In this document: piece by piece, positions 42,673 through 50,486 of the stretch
How the letters are laid out: each line of letters opens with the position of its first letter
How positions within the stretch are numbered: position 1 is the first letter of the stretch
NCBI RefSeq assembly: GCF_001417815.1
Contig: NZ_BCFK01000050.1
Location: 1 to 61,600, forward strand
DNA length: 61,600 nt
Source: Bifidobacterium aesculapii
GTDB lineage: Bacteria; Actinomycetota; Actinomycetes; Actinomycetales; Bifidobacteriaceae
Direction of reading: 5' to 3'
Notes under the pieces: model-generated
The model's database searches: none
What the model saw: the letters and a program-made list of their open reading frames with translations, nothing else
Told to the model about the DNA's origin: nothing
Made by a program: the position numbers and the translations under genes

Positions 42673-44271
42673 CTACGCCGCCAGACGATCGGGGACACCG
42701 CACGCGCCGACGGGAACCGGACGGTCCTCGCCTCCGTCCCCGCCAAGATGCAGCATGGACGATCCTCTGGAGAGGGAAATCGCCGCACCCGCTCCGGCCC
42801 CGGCGGCTGCCGCAACCGGCGTGACGACCGCCACCGGAACAGGGCGCGTGGATGCCACGCCTGCGCCAGGCACCGAAACCGGTCGCGCAGGAGACACGGG
42901 AGCCGGAGACGAGACCGGCACGCGATGGCGATGCCGCCCCGTACCGGCCTTGGCCGCGGCCAGCACGCCGTCATCGAACTCGCCGGTCTGACGCGCCACG
43001 ATGGTGGCGCAGGTGACGGCGGCGGAGACGTTCGCCATGGTGCTCGGCATGCCGACGATGTTGCTGACAGGCACCAACGGCACCAGCAACTGCACCGGCA
43101 ACCCGACCGCGGTGAACACCGTGGTCGCGGTGACGATGGCAGTGCCGGGCACGCCGGCCGTGCCGATCGAGGAGAACAGGCCGATGACGGCGAGCGCCGC
43201 ATAGGCTCCGGGGCCGTAGTCGAGCCCGAGCGCGTTGATGGTGAACACAGCGGACAGCATGGGCCATACGCCGGCGCATCCGGGCATGCCGATTGTGGTG
43301 CCGATGGGCGTGGTGAAGTTCGCCACGTCCGCGCCCACGCCGATCGTGCCGATCTGGCGGATGCTCAGCGGGAGCGTCGCCACGCTGGACTGCGTGGTGA
43401 ACGCGGTGGTCTGCGCGGGCAGGACGGCCTTGAAGAACGTGATCGGGTTCACGCCGGCCACGAACTTGAGCAGCAGTCCGTTGATGATGAACGCCTGCAC
43501 GAAGTTGAGTGCGAATCCGAGCAGCAGGATGCCGAGCAGCGCGAGCAGCGCATCCGCCTTCGAAGTGGTGGCCGCCGTGGAGGTGGCGCCGAGCACGACC
43601 ACCGCGTACGGGGTGAGTTCGACGACGTACCCGACTGCCTTGTAGATCACGTCCTTCGTCTGATCGAAGAACTTCGTGACGACGCTCACATCCTTGCTTC
43701 GCCCTACGGACACGATGGCGATGGCGAGCACGGCGGCGGTGATGATGATCGGTACCACGCGGTTGCCGGACAGGTCGCCCACGATGTTCTTCGGGAAGAA
43801 GTTGAGCACGACCTGGTCGAACGGCGCGGTCTGCGAGGTGAGGAATCCCGCGGTGGAGGCGTCGTTGACAAGCTTGACGCCGGCGCCGATGTGCAGCGGG
43901 ATGGCGACGGACAGCGTCATCACAATGGCGATGAGGTTGGTGAGCATCAGCCAGCCGACCGACCGCAGTCCGATGCCGCGCAGTTTACGCAGCGACCCGA
44001 CATAGGTGATGCTGGAGATGATCGAGACGAAGATCAGCGGCGCCACGAGGGCGGTGATGAGGTTGATGTAGATGTTGCCGAGCAGGTTGAGCGAATCGAC
44101 GTGCCCGTTGAAGGCGAGGCTCACGGCGATGCCGAGCACCAGCGCGAGCACGGTCAGCACGCTGAAGTTGAGCGAGAACACCTTGCGCAGCACGGCGATC
44201 AGCACGAACAGGCCGATGACCGCCGCCCAGACGGCGACCGCGGTGGGATCGATGCCGGATAGGACTCCCAT
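42673..44271 (-). CDS. Dicarboxylate/amino acid:cation symporter (DAACS), possibly cystine type
   Basis: A 532-residue membrane transporter of the GltP/TcyP family. Landmarks are ALVAPLIFVSIISSITY, the re-entrant serine-rich loop around TTQSSVATLPLS, and the second loop region GVPGTAIVTATTVF with SNIVGMPSTMANV. About 434 residues are the normal fold; about 98 extra residues form a Pro/Val/Ala-rich C-terminal tail. The N-terminal helix LLGNIYINLITALVAPLIF resembles TcyP-like cystine carriers. It is the third gene of an operon with a thioredoxin-fold protein. The ATG at 44271 lies 10 bases after the previous stop. Substrate is inferred from context. Confidence 0.82.
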   Translation of the reverse strand: MGVLSGIDPTAVAVWAAVIGLFVLIAVLRKVFSLNFSVLTVLALVLGIAVSLAFNGHVDSLNLLGNIYINLITALVAPLIFVSIISSITYVGSLRKLRGIGLRSVGWLMLTNLIAIVMTLSVAIPLHIGAGVKLVNDASTAGFLTSQTAPFDQVVLNFFPKNIVGDLSGNRVVPIIITAAVLAIAIVSVGRSKDVSVVTKFFDQTKDVIYKAVGYVVELTPYAVVVLGATSTAATTSKADALLALLGILLLGFALNFVQAFIINGLLLKFVAGVNPITFFKAVLPAQTTAFTTQSSVATLPLSIRQIGTIGVGADVANFTTPIGTTIGMPGCAGVWPMLSAVFTINALGLDYGPGAYAALAVIGLFSSIGTAGVPGTAIVTATTVFTAVGLPVQLLVPLVPVSNIVGMPSTMANVSAAVTCATIVARQTGEFDDGVLAAAKAGTGRHRHRVPVSSPAPVSPARPVSVPGAGVASTRPVPVAVVTPVAAAAGAGAGAAISLSRGSSMLHLGGDGGEDRPVPVGACGVPDRLAA

Positions 44272-44281
44272 GGGGATCGGC

Positions 44282-46192
44282 TCACTTTCCGGCGTCGATG
44301 CGGGCGTCGTCCGCGGCGCGGGTCTCGCGCGCACGGCGGCTGGCGACGAGGCTGATCACGGCGAGTGCCAGCAGTCCGGCCACGGTGAGGGCCGGCAGGA
44401 CGATGCCGGATCCGGTGTTCGACAACTGCCCAGAGGCCTTGTCCGCACTTACCGTCTTACCGGCGTTGCCCGAGTTACCGGCGTTACCGGCGTTACCCGA
44501 ATTACCTGCATTGCCAGAGTTGCCGGCATTACCGGCGTTGCCCGAGTTACCGCCGTTGTTGCCGCTGCCGGAATCGGAGCCGCTCAGACCGGCCTCGGCC
44601 CGATCGAGCGTCTGGGTGGCGGCGGTGAGGCTGTTCTCCCCGTCAATCGGGGCCTGCTTGTTCGCGACGATCTTCTCAGCGTTGGCGAGAGCGGCATTGA
44701 ACGCGTCTACACGCGCGGCATCGCGACCTTCGAGGTTGACCTTCTTGGCCTCCTCGATGCTGCCGCGAAGCTCGATGAGCGAGTAGAAGTGGTCGAGCTG
44801 GGCCACGTAGGCGTCACGGTCGTTGGTCACGGTGCGGCCGAAGTTCTTCGCGGTGGACAGGTCGTCGCCGGTGAGCGTGTGGTAGTTGAACTCATTGAGC
44901 TTGGCGTCGTCGTACGTGGTGCCCCACCAGGAGAGCATGTATTCGCGCGCCGTGGGCTGGGGCTTGGTGTCGACGTTGTAGTCGGCGCCATGGTAGTCGA
45001 CGACCTCGTCGGTGATGGGGCCGGCGGGTTGGTCGGTGCCGGGCAGCTGCACGGCGTTCTTGTTGTTGTAGTGGAGCAGCAGCGGCACCTGCAGACGGTT
45101 CGCCTTGTTCCCCTTGGAGTCCACGATGAACTTGCCGGTGTCTTCGGTCACGAGGTTCGGCAGGTAGGTGTTCACCAGATGCGTGTACAGGTCGGCAAGC
45201 GGATGGCCACCGTCACCGTAGCTGTCGCGGATGTGGAACGGGGAACCCTTGCCGGACGTGTTGTCGAGGATGGTGTCGAACGTGTAGACGTGGTCGACGC
45301 CGTACTTCTCGGCCTCGCTGTTCACGTAGCGGATGGTGGCCTCCGTGTTGGGGCACCAGGTGGCGCCGAAGAAGATGAAGTGGTTGCCTTCGGACTGCAG
45401 GATCTTCTCCAGTTCGCCGTAGGTGACGGAAACGAGGCGGATGTCCTTCTCCTCGCCGGTCTTGAACACCGGGCCCGCGCCGCGGTCCGGCGAGTAGTGG
45501 GTCACGTAGAAGTCGCCGTTGGTGCGCACGGCTGCGTTCTTCGCGGTGGCGAGCACGCCGTCGAGGGCGGTGGCGTCCGTGATGGATCCGGCGCCGGCGT
45601 AGGCGAGCACCTTGTTGTCGCCGGCGGCGTCCTTGTCATAGGTGAACAGCGTGGGCAGGTCCACCACCTTGGAGGGGTCCTTGCTTTGGATGGCGCCCAG
45701 CTTGTAGGTGTCGACGGTGGTCTGGAAACGCTTGGCGAACGCCTCGACCTTGTTGTTCCTGTCGTTCACGTCGACGAGCGTGTCGGCTCCGGCGTTGTCG
45801 AGGTGCGGGTCGAAGTTGTACACCTTCGTGATGCCCTGCGCCTTGGCGGCCTTGTCGATGCCGGGCAGCGCCTTGGCGAACTGCGGGTCCCATGTGCCGC
45901 CGATGAGGATCGCGTACTTGCCGGTGCCGTTCTTGAGGATGTCTTCGAGGCGTTCCAGCGTGATGTTCTCGAACACGTGGTCCGTGGGCAGGCCCTCGAT
46001 GCCGGCGTAGTAGTCGAACGGCGTGTCCTCCTGCGAAGCGCCCTGGGTGGAGACGATGGGCGTCTCGGCTGCGGTCGCGGTGACCGGCAGCGCGAATCCG
46101 CCGATGCCGATGGCCGCGGCGGCGATCAGCGCGATCGCTTTGCCTTTCCAACCGTTCGATGCCGGACCGTGTCCGGAGATGATGTTGTTCAT
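44282..46192 (-). CDS. Secreted thioredoxin-fold protein with sortase-like C-terminus
   Basis: A 636-residue secreted protein. It has a signal peptide (to about AATAA, residue 41-42), then two thioredoxin-like units: AILIGGTWDPQ (about 94-104), where the cysteines are lost, and FIFFGATWCPNT (273-283), with only Cys280. A helical domain, a GNAGNS-type linker (about 535-575) and LSNTG (590-594) followed by a hydrophobic stretch and RRARE complete it; this resembles a variant LPxTG anchor. The start at 46192 follows AAGGGAATAGACGAATC on the minus strand. A start at 46249, overlapping the upstream stop (ATGA), is also possible. Confidence 0.75.
   Translation of the reverse strand: MNNIISGHGPASNGWKGKAIALIAAAAIGIGGFALPVTATAAETPIVSTQGASQEDTPFDYYAGIEGLPTDHVFENITLERLEDILKNGTGKYAILIGGTWDPQFAKALPGIDKAAKAQGITKVYNFDPHLDNAGADTLVDVNDRNNKVEAFAKRFQTTVDTYKLGAIQSKDPSKVVDLPTLFTYDKDAAGDNKVLAYAGAGSITDATALDGVLATAKNAAVRTNGDFYVTHYSPDRGAGPVFKTGEEKDIRLVSVTYGELEKILQSEGNHFIFFGATWCPNTEATIRYVNSEAEKYGVDHVYTFDTILDNTSGKGSPFHIRDSYGDGGHPLADLYTHLVNTYLPNLVTEDTGKFIVDSKGNKANRLQVPLLLHYNNKNAVQLPGTDQPAGPITDEVVDYHGADYNVDTKPQPTAREYMLSWWGTTYDDAKLNEFNYHTLTGDDLSTAKNFGRTVTNDRDAYVAQLDHFYSLIELRGSIEEAKKVNLEGRDAARVDAFNAALANAEKIVANKQAPIDGENSLTAATQTLDRAEAGLSGSDSGSGNNGGNSGNAGNAGNSGNAGNSGNAGNAGNSGNAGKTVSADKASGQLSNTGSGIVLPALTVAGLLALAVISLVASRRARETRAADDARIDAGK
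44456..44560. repeat. 9-bp repeat encoding the GNA/GNS linker
   Basis: About ten degenerate copies of a 9-bp unit encode Gly-Asn-Ala or Gly-Asn-Ser triplets in the wall-proximal linker of the thioredoxin-fold protein. Gain or loss of units would keep the frame. Confidence 0.8.
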
Positions 46193-46245
46193 GATTCGTC
46201 TATTCCCTTGTCGTATGTTTGTTTGTTGCGGTTTGTCTGTTTCGT

Positions 46246-47280
46246 TCATTTGGATTCGGATGTGCGGTCGTGCGCTTCCCCAGCGGAGGTGCCGCCTCCG
46301 GTTTGGAAGTCGAACACCGAAGTCGTTTCCTGCGCGTGATCGGCCAGGGGAGGAAGCACGGTCGTCGGCGCGGACTGATCAGCGGCGACGGTATCCGCCG
46401 CGACCGGGGCGTCCGCGACGTTCCCGTCGACGCCCGCGTCACCGGCGCCCGCATCGGAGCCGACGGCGAGCGCGTGCCTGCGGCGCTGACGCACGATGAT
46501 CGTGGCGACGAGCGTGCCGGCTGCGGCGAGTGCGATCAGCGCGATGGCGATGATGCGGACCGCCGGGTTCACCGCCGGCGCCTCATCGGCGACACCGGTG
46601 GCCTTGGTGCCCGTCTCCTCCGCGACGGCGGTGGAACCGGTGCTCTTGCCGGAGGTCGTGGTCTTCGCCTCGGTCTTGGACTCGCCGGACTTCGCCTCGG
46701 TCGCCTCGGACTTCGCCTTTGCGGCGTCCTCGTTCTGCTGGGTGGATTCGGTGGTGCCTGACGTCGTCGCCTCACCCGAGCCTGCCGTGGCGCCGGTGCC
46801 GGATGCCGCGCCGTTGTTCTGGACTCCCGTCGCGCCGGTGCCCGTGCCGCCGCCCGTCTGCGTGGCGGGCTGAGACGTCTGCGGCACCGACTGCTGCGGC
46901 GTGGCCTGCTGTTGCGGCGCTGACGTCTGTGGCGTCGACTGCTGCGGTTGGGCGGGCTTGGCGGCGGCGGCCTGCTGGGCCTTGTAGTTGGCGCAGTAGC
47001 TGTCGAAGCTGGCCTTCTGCGCGGAGACGTCGATGCCGCCGCCCGGGTTGGAATCGTAGGCGGAACCGCCGCTCGAGCAGCAGGCGACCGGATTGTAGTT
47101 GGCGGAACACAGGTCGCACACGTCGCCGACCGCGTAGGCGGTGCCCAGCGCGAACTGGAGACCGGCCACGGCGATCACCGCGGCCAGCAGCGAGCCGATA
47201 AGCGTGCGGCGCGCCCTGCGGTGGGGACGGTTGCCGGAACGGTTCCGTTCCCTGGCTTCCTGTGACATTGACGATGACAT
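46246..47280 (-). CDS. Cysteine-rich extracellular protein with C-terminal membrane segment
   Basis: A 344-residue protein I do not recognise. It has a signal-anchor-like N-terminus (hydrophobic 27-50), a cysteine cluster just after it (C55, C58, C67, C68, C96 in VCDLCSANYNPVACCSS and SYCANYK), a Pro/Gln/Thr- and Gly/Thr-rich linker (100-235), a membrane segment (about 241-263) followed by RQRRRH, and an acidic cytoplasmic tail. The start at 47280 follows AGAAGAAGGGAATCC on the minus strand. Its stop overlaps a possible start of the next gene, so the two are probably co-translated. Confidence 0.65.
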   Translation of the reverse strand: MSSSMSQEARERNRSGNRPHRRARRTLIGSLLAAVIAVAGLQFALGTAYAVGDVCDLCSANYNPVACCSSGGSAYDSNPGGGIDVSAQKASFDSYCANYKAQQAAAAKPAQPQQSTPQTSAPQQQATPQQSVPQTSQPATQTGGGTGTGATGVQNNGAASGTGATAGSGEATTSGTTESTQQNEDAAKAKSEATEAKSGESKTEAKTTTSGKSTGSTAVAEETGTKATGVADEAPAVNPAVRIIAIALIALAAAGTLVATIIVRQRRRHALAVGSDAGAGDAGVDGNVADAPVAADTVAADQSAPTTVLPPLADHAQETTSVFDFQTGGGTSAGEAHDRTSESK

Positions 47281-47863
47281 GATATGGGATTCCCTTCTTC
47301 TTGGACTCTGCGATTGCGATGAGCTGGACGATGACGTTCAATCAGACGGAGAGCACGGCCGACAATCGCCGGCCGATGCCGCGTGACGTTCCATGAGTAT
47401 GCTTGCGCGCGGCCGCCGTACCCGTATGGTGATGCTTCACGACTTGGTGATGCTTACGACCGTGAAACGGCGACGCTCCTCACGCTGCCCGATGAACGAG
47501 GCGGCTACGTCGGATGGACGGACCGCCGTCATGCGGCTACCTGAGCCGCATGGGCATGAACGACACCGAACACGCCTGTCGCGCGATGATCGCCGACGGC
47601 TTCGCACCGCCGCCTTGGTGAATATGCGTATGCATATGCATGATGATGTGCTCCTTGCTCGGTGTAAGGCATCTGACCAGGATGCCCGGCCCTGCATCGT
47701 TCCCCAACATTGCGCAGTGGCCTTTCCCTCCTCGGACCGGCCGGGTTTGCGAATGAACTGCCTTCTCCCCCAGACCGCCCCGAATCGGGACGTTGCAGCC
47801 ATCGTAGACCATCCGGGCCGTGTCGCGGACCGTGTGGCTATACGGATGTCTTATGACCTCATA
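47281..47863. other. Gene-poor region, 583 bp
   Basis: No convincing gene is seen. A short plus-strand stretch (about 47530-47625) encodes YLSRMGMNDTEHACRAMIAD, which looks protein-like but has no start and is bounded by stops, so it may be a gene remnant. A palindromic TATGCATATGCATA-like block occurs near 47628-47640. The region probably holds the promoter of the three-gene operon to its left. Confidence 0.35.
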
Positions 47864-49267
47864 TCAGCGGATGCGCGCATCCGCTGTTCCAACGTTTCCC
47901 TTCGGTCTTGTTTCGTCCGATTGCGGCAATGACGCGCCGCGCAGATACGCGGCGAGCACGGCTATGAGCAGCAGGACGGCATTGCCGGCGATGAGCAGCG
48001 TGTTCATCGTGTAGAGCAGCCAGATGATGAGCAGCACGTCGACCACGCATGCGGCCGCGCAGACGCCGCGGACCACGGGACGCTCCTGTCTACGTGTCGC
48101 TCCGGCGGCGATGGCGAGCTGGACCACGATGGTCAGGATCGTCACGCTGGAGGAGACCGTCATCGTCGACACGCCTGCGATCAGCGGGACGACGCCCGCC
48201 GCCGCAAGCACCGCCAGCAACCGCACCGGTGTGCCGGTGCGTTCCGATACGGCCGCGAGCTCCTTCGGCAGCCACCCGTCCCGTGCCGCGGCGCGCAGCG
48301 GATGGACGATCCAGCCGATGACCGCGTTCAACGTGGTGAGCAGCGCGAACGCCGAGCCTGAGGCCACAAACGCCGCGGCGATGCCCGACGGCATGAACGC
48401 GCCCGCCGAGACGGACAGGTCACGGTTGGCCACGCGATCGATGGGCAGCACGCCGGCGTCCAGCACGCACAGCACCGTGTACAGCACGACCACGATGACC
48501 AACGACAGGCGCATGGCGCGGGGTATGGCGACGCGCGGCTCACGCGTCACGGCCGCATAGTTCGCAACGGACGCCACGCCGTTGACCATGAACGTCATGT
48601 ACAGCACGGCGAACAGGAACACCGCCGGCGAACCGAGGAACACGTTCCGGGTGAGATACTCGGCGCGCACGTGCGGCGCGAGATACGCCGCGTACACGCC
48701 GAACGCGACTGCCAGCAGCACGGCCATGACCAGTTGCGCGACGGCTGCGACGCGCGCCCCCAACGCATGGATCGCAACGAAAACGACGACGATGATTGCG
48801 GCGAGCGTACGCTCGGCTAACGAGGGCAGATGCAGCAGCTTCGCCGCAGACCACGCGTAGGCGGTCACGTCGAACACAAGAAAGCACATGAGATATGCGA
48901 CCACGCCGCCCGCACGGGCGCCGAGCAGCGCACCCACCTGCTCGTATTGCCCTCCCGGGTACGCGCCGCCGGCGCTGACCGCCAGCTGCGGCGCCAACGC
49001 AACGGCGGCCAGTATGCCCGCCGTCAACGCCGCCGTCCACAATCCGGTGCCGGTGATTCCGATGCCGATGCCCGCCATCGACATAACGCCCAATCCAACG
49101 ACCCCTCCGACCGCCAACGCGGTCAACGATGCGGTCCCGAGTCCTGCGCGTCCCTGCCGCGCCTCCAGACCGCCTGTCGCGGCAATGCGTTTCGCAGACG
49201 CCGGCCGACGCCGGCCCCTATCCGCCTCTGCAATGAGCTTCGCAGACGCACGATTCCCCTTCCCCAT
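47864..49267 (-). CDS. APC-family amino acid permease-like protein
   Basis: A 467-residue membrane protein with about twelve hydrophobic segments. The first two segments contain LTALAVGGVVGLGVMSMAGIG and GGAYPGGQYEQVGALLG, the pattern of the amino acid-polyamine-organocation family (unwound TM1, then a conserved Gly-rich TM3 start). The substrate is unknown. The start at 49267 follows TAGGGGGAATGCC on the minus strand; an upstream ATG at 49294 also has a GGAGGG site but only 3 bases away. It ends in a charged tail. Confidence 0.82.
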   Translation of the reverse strand: MGKGNRASAKLIAEADRGRRRPASAKRIAATGGLEARQGRAGLGTASLTALAVGGVVGLGVMSMAGIGIGITGTGLWTAALTAGILAAVALAPQLAVSAGGAYPGGQYEQVGALLGARAGGVVAYLMCFLVFDVTAYAWSAAKLLHLPSLAERTLAAIIVVVFVAIHALGARVAAVAQLVMAVLLAVAFGVYAAYLAPHVRAEYLTRNVFLGSPAVFLFAVLYMTFMVNGVASVANYAAVTREPRVAIPRAMRLSLVIVVVLYTVLCVLDAGVLPIDRVANRDLSVSAGAFMPSGIAAAFVASGSAFALLTTLNAVIGWIVHPLRAAARDGWLPKELAAVSERTGTPVRLLAVLAAAGVVPLIAGVSTMTVSSSVTILTIVVQLAIAAGATRRQERPVVRGVCAAACVVDVLLIIWLLYTMNTLLIAGNAVLLLIAVLAAYLRGASLPQSDETRPKGNVGTADARIR

Positions 49268-49437
49268 GGCATTCCCCCTATGTTCGCCATTCATGTCCCT
49301 CCACTTAAAGCACAGGAACATGCCCCGGCACGCCGCAACGCCGACCACAGTCATACGGATTTTCTATGACATGCCTTCACCACGACCCGTCCCACGTCTC
49401 CAAGATGGAGGTACAGACAACGGCTTAGCATGGCCTC

Positions 49438-50451
49438 GTGCAGAAGAGGGAAGACATCACCAGCATCCGTGCCATAGCCATCCTGCTTGTCGCTTTCGGA
49501 CATAGCATCGTCCTGTACTCGAGTACCTGGAATCTTTACGAGACGCCTGTGCAGTCGCAGGTGCTCGATCATCTCAAGAACATCATCAACATGCTGCAGA
49601 TACCGCTGTTCTTTTCGGTATCAGGATTCTGCCTCGTGTTCACTATGCTTAGGGGGGGGGATGGGCTTGACGCCCGTCCATTCCTGTGGAACAAGTGCAA
49701 GCGCATTCTCCTGCCGTTCCTGATCATCGGTCTGGCATGGATGCTGCCCATTCGGCTTCTGCTCGACTACCCCGGCTATCGGGGCCAATCAATCCCTACA
49801 GTCATCCTGAGGGACTTCCTGCGGGGATCCGATAACGGCCATTTATGGTTCCTGCCGACATTGTTCCTCATGCTGGCGATCAGTCTCTTCCTCATCAAGA
49901 TATGCGGCACCGGCATCCGGCTGGACATCGCCATGGGAGCCGTGAGCCTGCTTTCGTGGGCCGTCTTCGTTTTCGCCCATCCGCTGGTGGAGAAGAACAC
50001 GTATCTTATGCAGTTCACCTTCTACTATTTCTTCTTCGCATTGGGGTTCATCTATCATCGGCATGAAGCGGTGCTGCGGCGCGTGAACGGGCAAGGGGCC
50101 ACGACACCGCTCATTCCGATACCGGTTACCGTCATCGTTCTGGCGGCATGCGTCGCCCTGTCATGGAACACGCATTCAACCCCCATCATGCTCGTACTGT
50201 CCGCGATCAGTACGCTGTGCATATACCTGATCACCCCCAGACGCTCCTGCGCACCGCTGCGTCTGATCAGCAAGGACAGCATGGGCATCTATCTGTTCCA
50301 CTCACCCATGCTCTACATCTCCTTCACCTACTGGCCAGAGATCAACCCGCTGCTCATGGTTCTCATCAACTTCGTCGGATTCGGATGTGTCGCGATCCTG
50401 CTCACCGAACTCATGCGGCGTATCCATTGCGGAGTCGTCATCGGCGAATGA
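49438..50451 (+). CDS. Acyltransferase 3 family membrane protein with poly-G tract
   Basis: A 337-residue membrane protein of the OafA/WecH-like acyltransferase 3 family, which O-acylates surface polysaccharides or glycolipids. The N-terminus carries the family residues R11 (ITSIRAIAILLVAFGH) and H22 in FGHS; about ten membrane segments follow. It starts with GTG at 49438 and has no nearby ribosome site; TAGCAT (49426-49431) ends 6 bases before it. A run of nine G (49652-49660) lies in codons for LRGGD. Codon use is less GC-biased than the neighbours, suggesting acquisition. Confidence 0.85.
   Translation: MQKREDITSIRAIAILLVAFGHSIVLYSSTWNLYETPVQSQVLDHLKNIINMLQIPLFFSVSGFCLVFTMLRGGDGLDARPFLWNKCKRILLPFLIIGLAWMLPIRLLLDYPGYRGQSIPTVILRDFLRGSDNGHLWFLPTLFLMLAISLFLIKICGTGIRLDIAMGAVSLLSWAVFVFAHPLVEKNTYLMQFTFYYFFFALGFIYHRHEAVLRRVNGQGATTPLIPIPVTVIVLAACVALSWNTHSTPIMLVLSAISTLCIYLITPRRSCAPLRLISKDSMGIYLFHSPMLYISFTYWPEINPLLMVLINFVGFGCVAILLTELMRRIHCGVVIGE
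49652..49660 (+). repeat. Poly-G tract (G9) within the acyltransferase gene
   Basis: Nine consecutive G residues encode the end of Arg and two Gly codons after MLR. In the given sequence the tract is in frame. Loss or gain of one base would truncate the protein soon after residue 75. Confidence 0.95.
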
Positions 50452-50486
50452 ACCGGCCACCGGCATAACAGTCGGCGACCGGCACC

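Noticed and set aside
47393..47932. Possible plus-strand gene in the spacer left of the APC permease gene
   Set aside because: The frame lacks a ribosome site, has arginine/methionine-rich random-like sequence and overlaps the permease gene. Only a short protein-like stretch near 47530-47625 is noted as a possible remnant.
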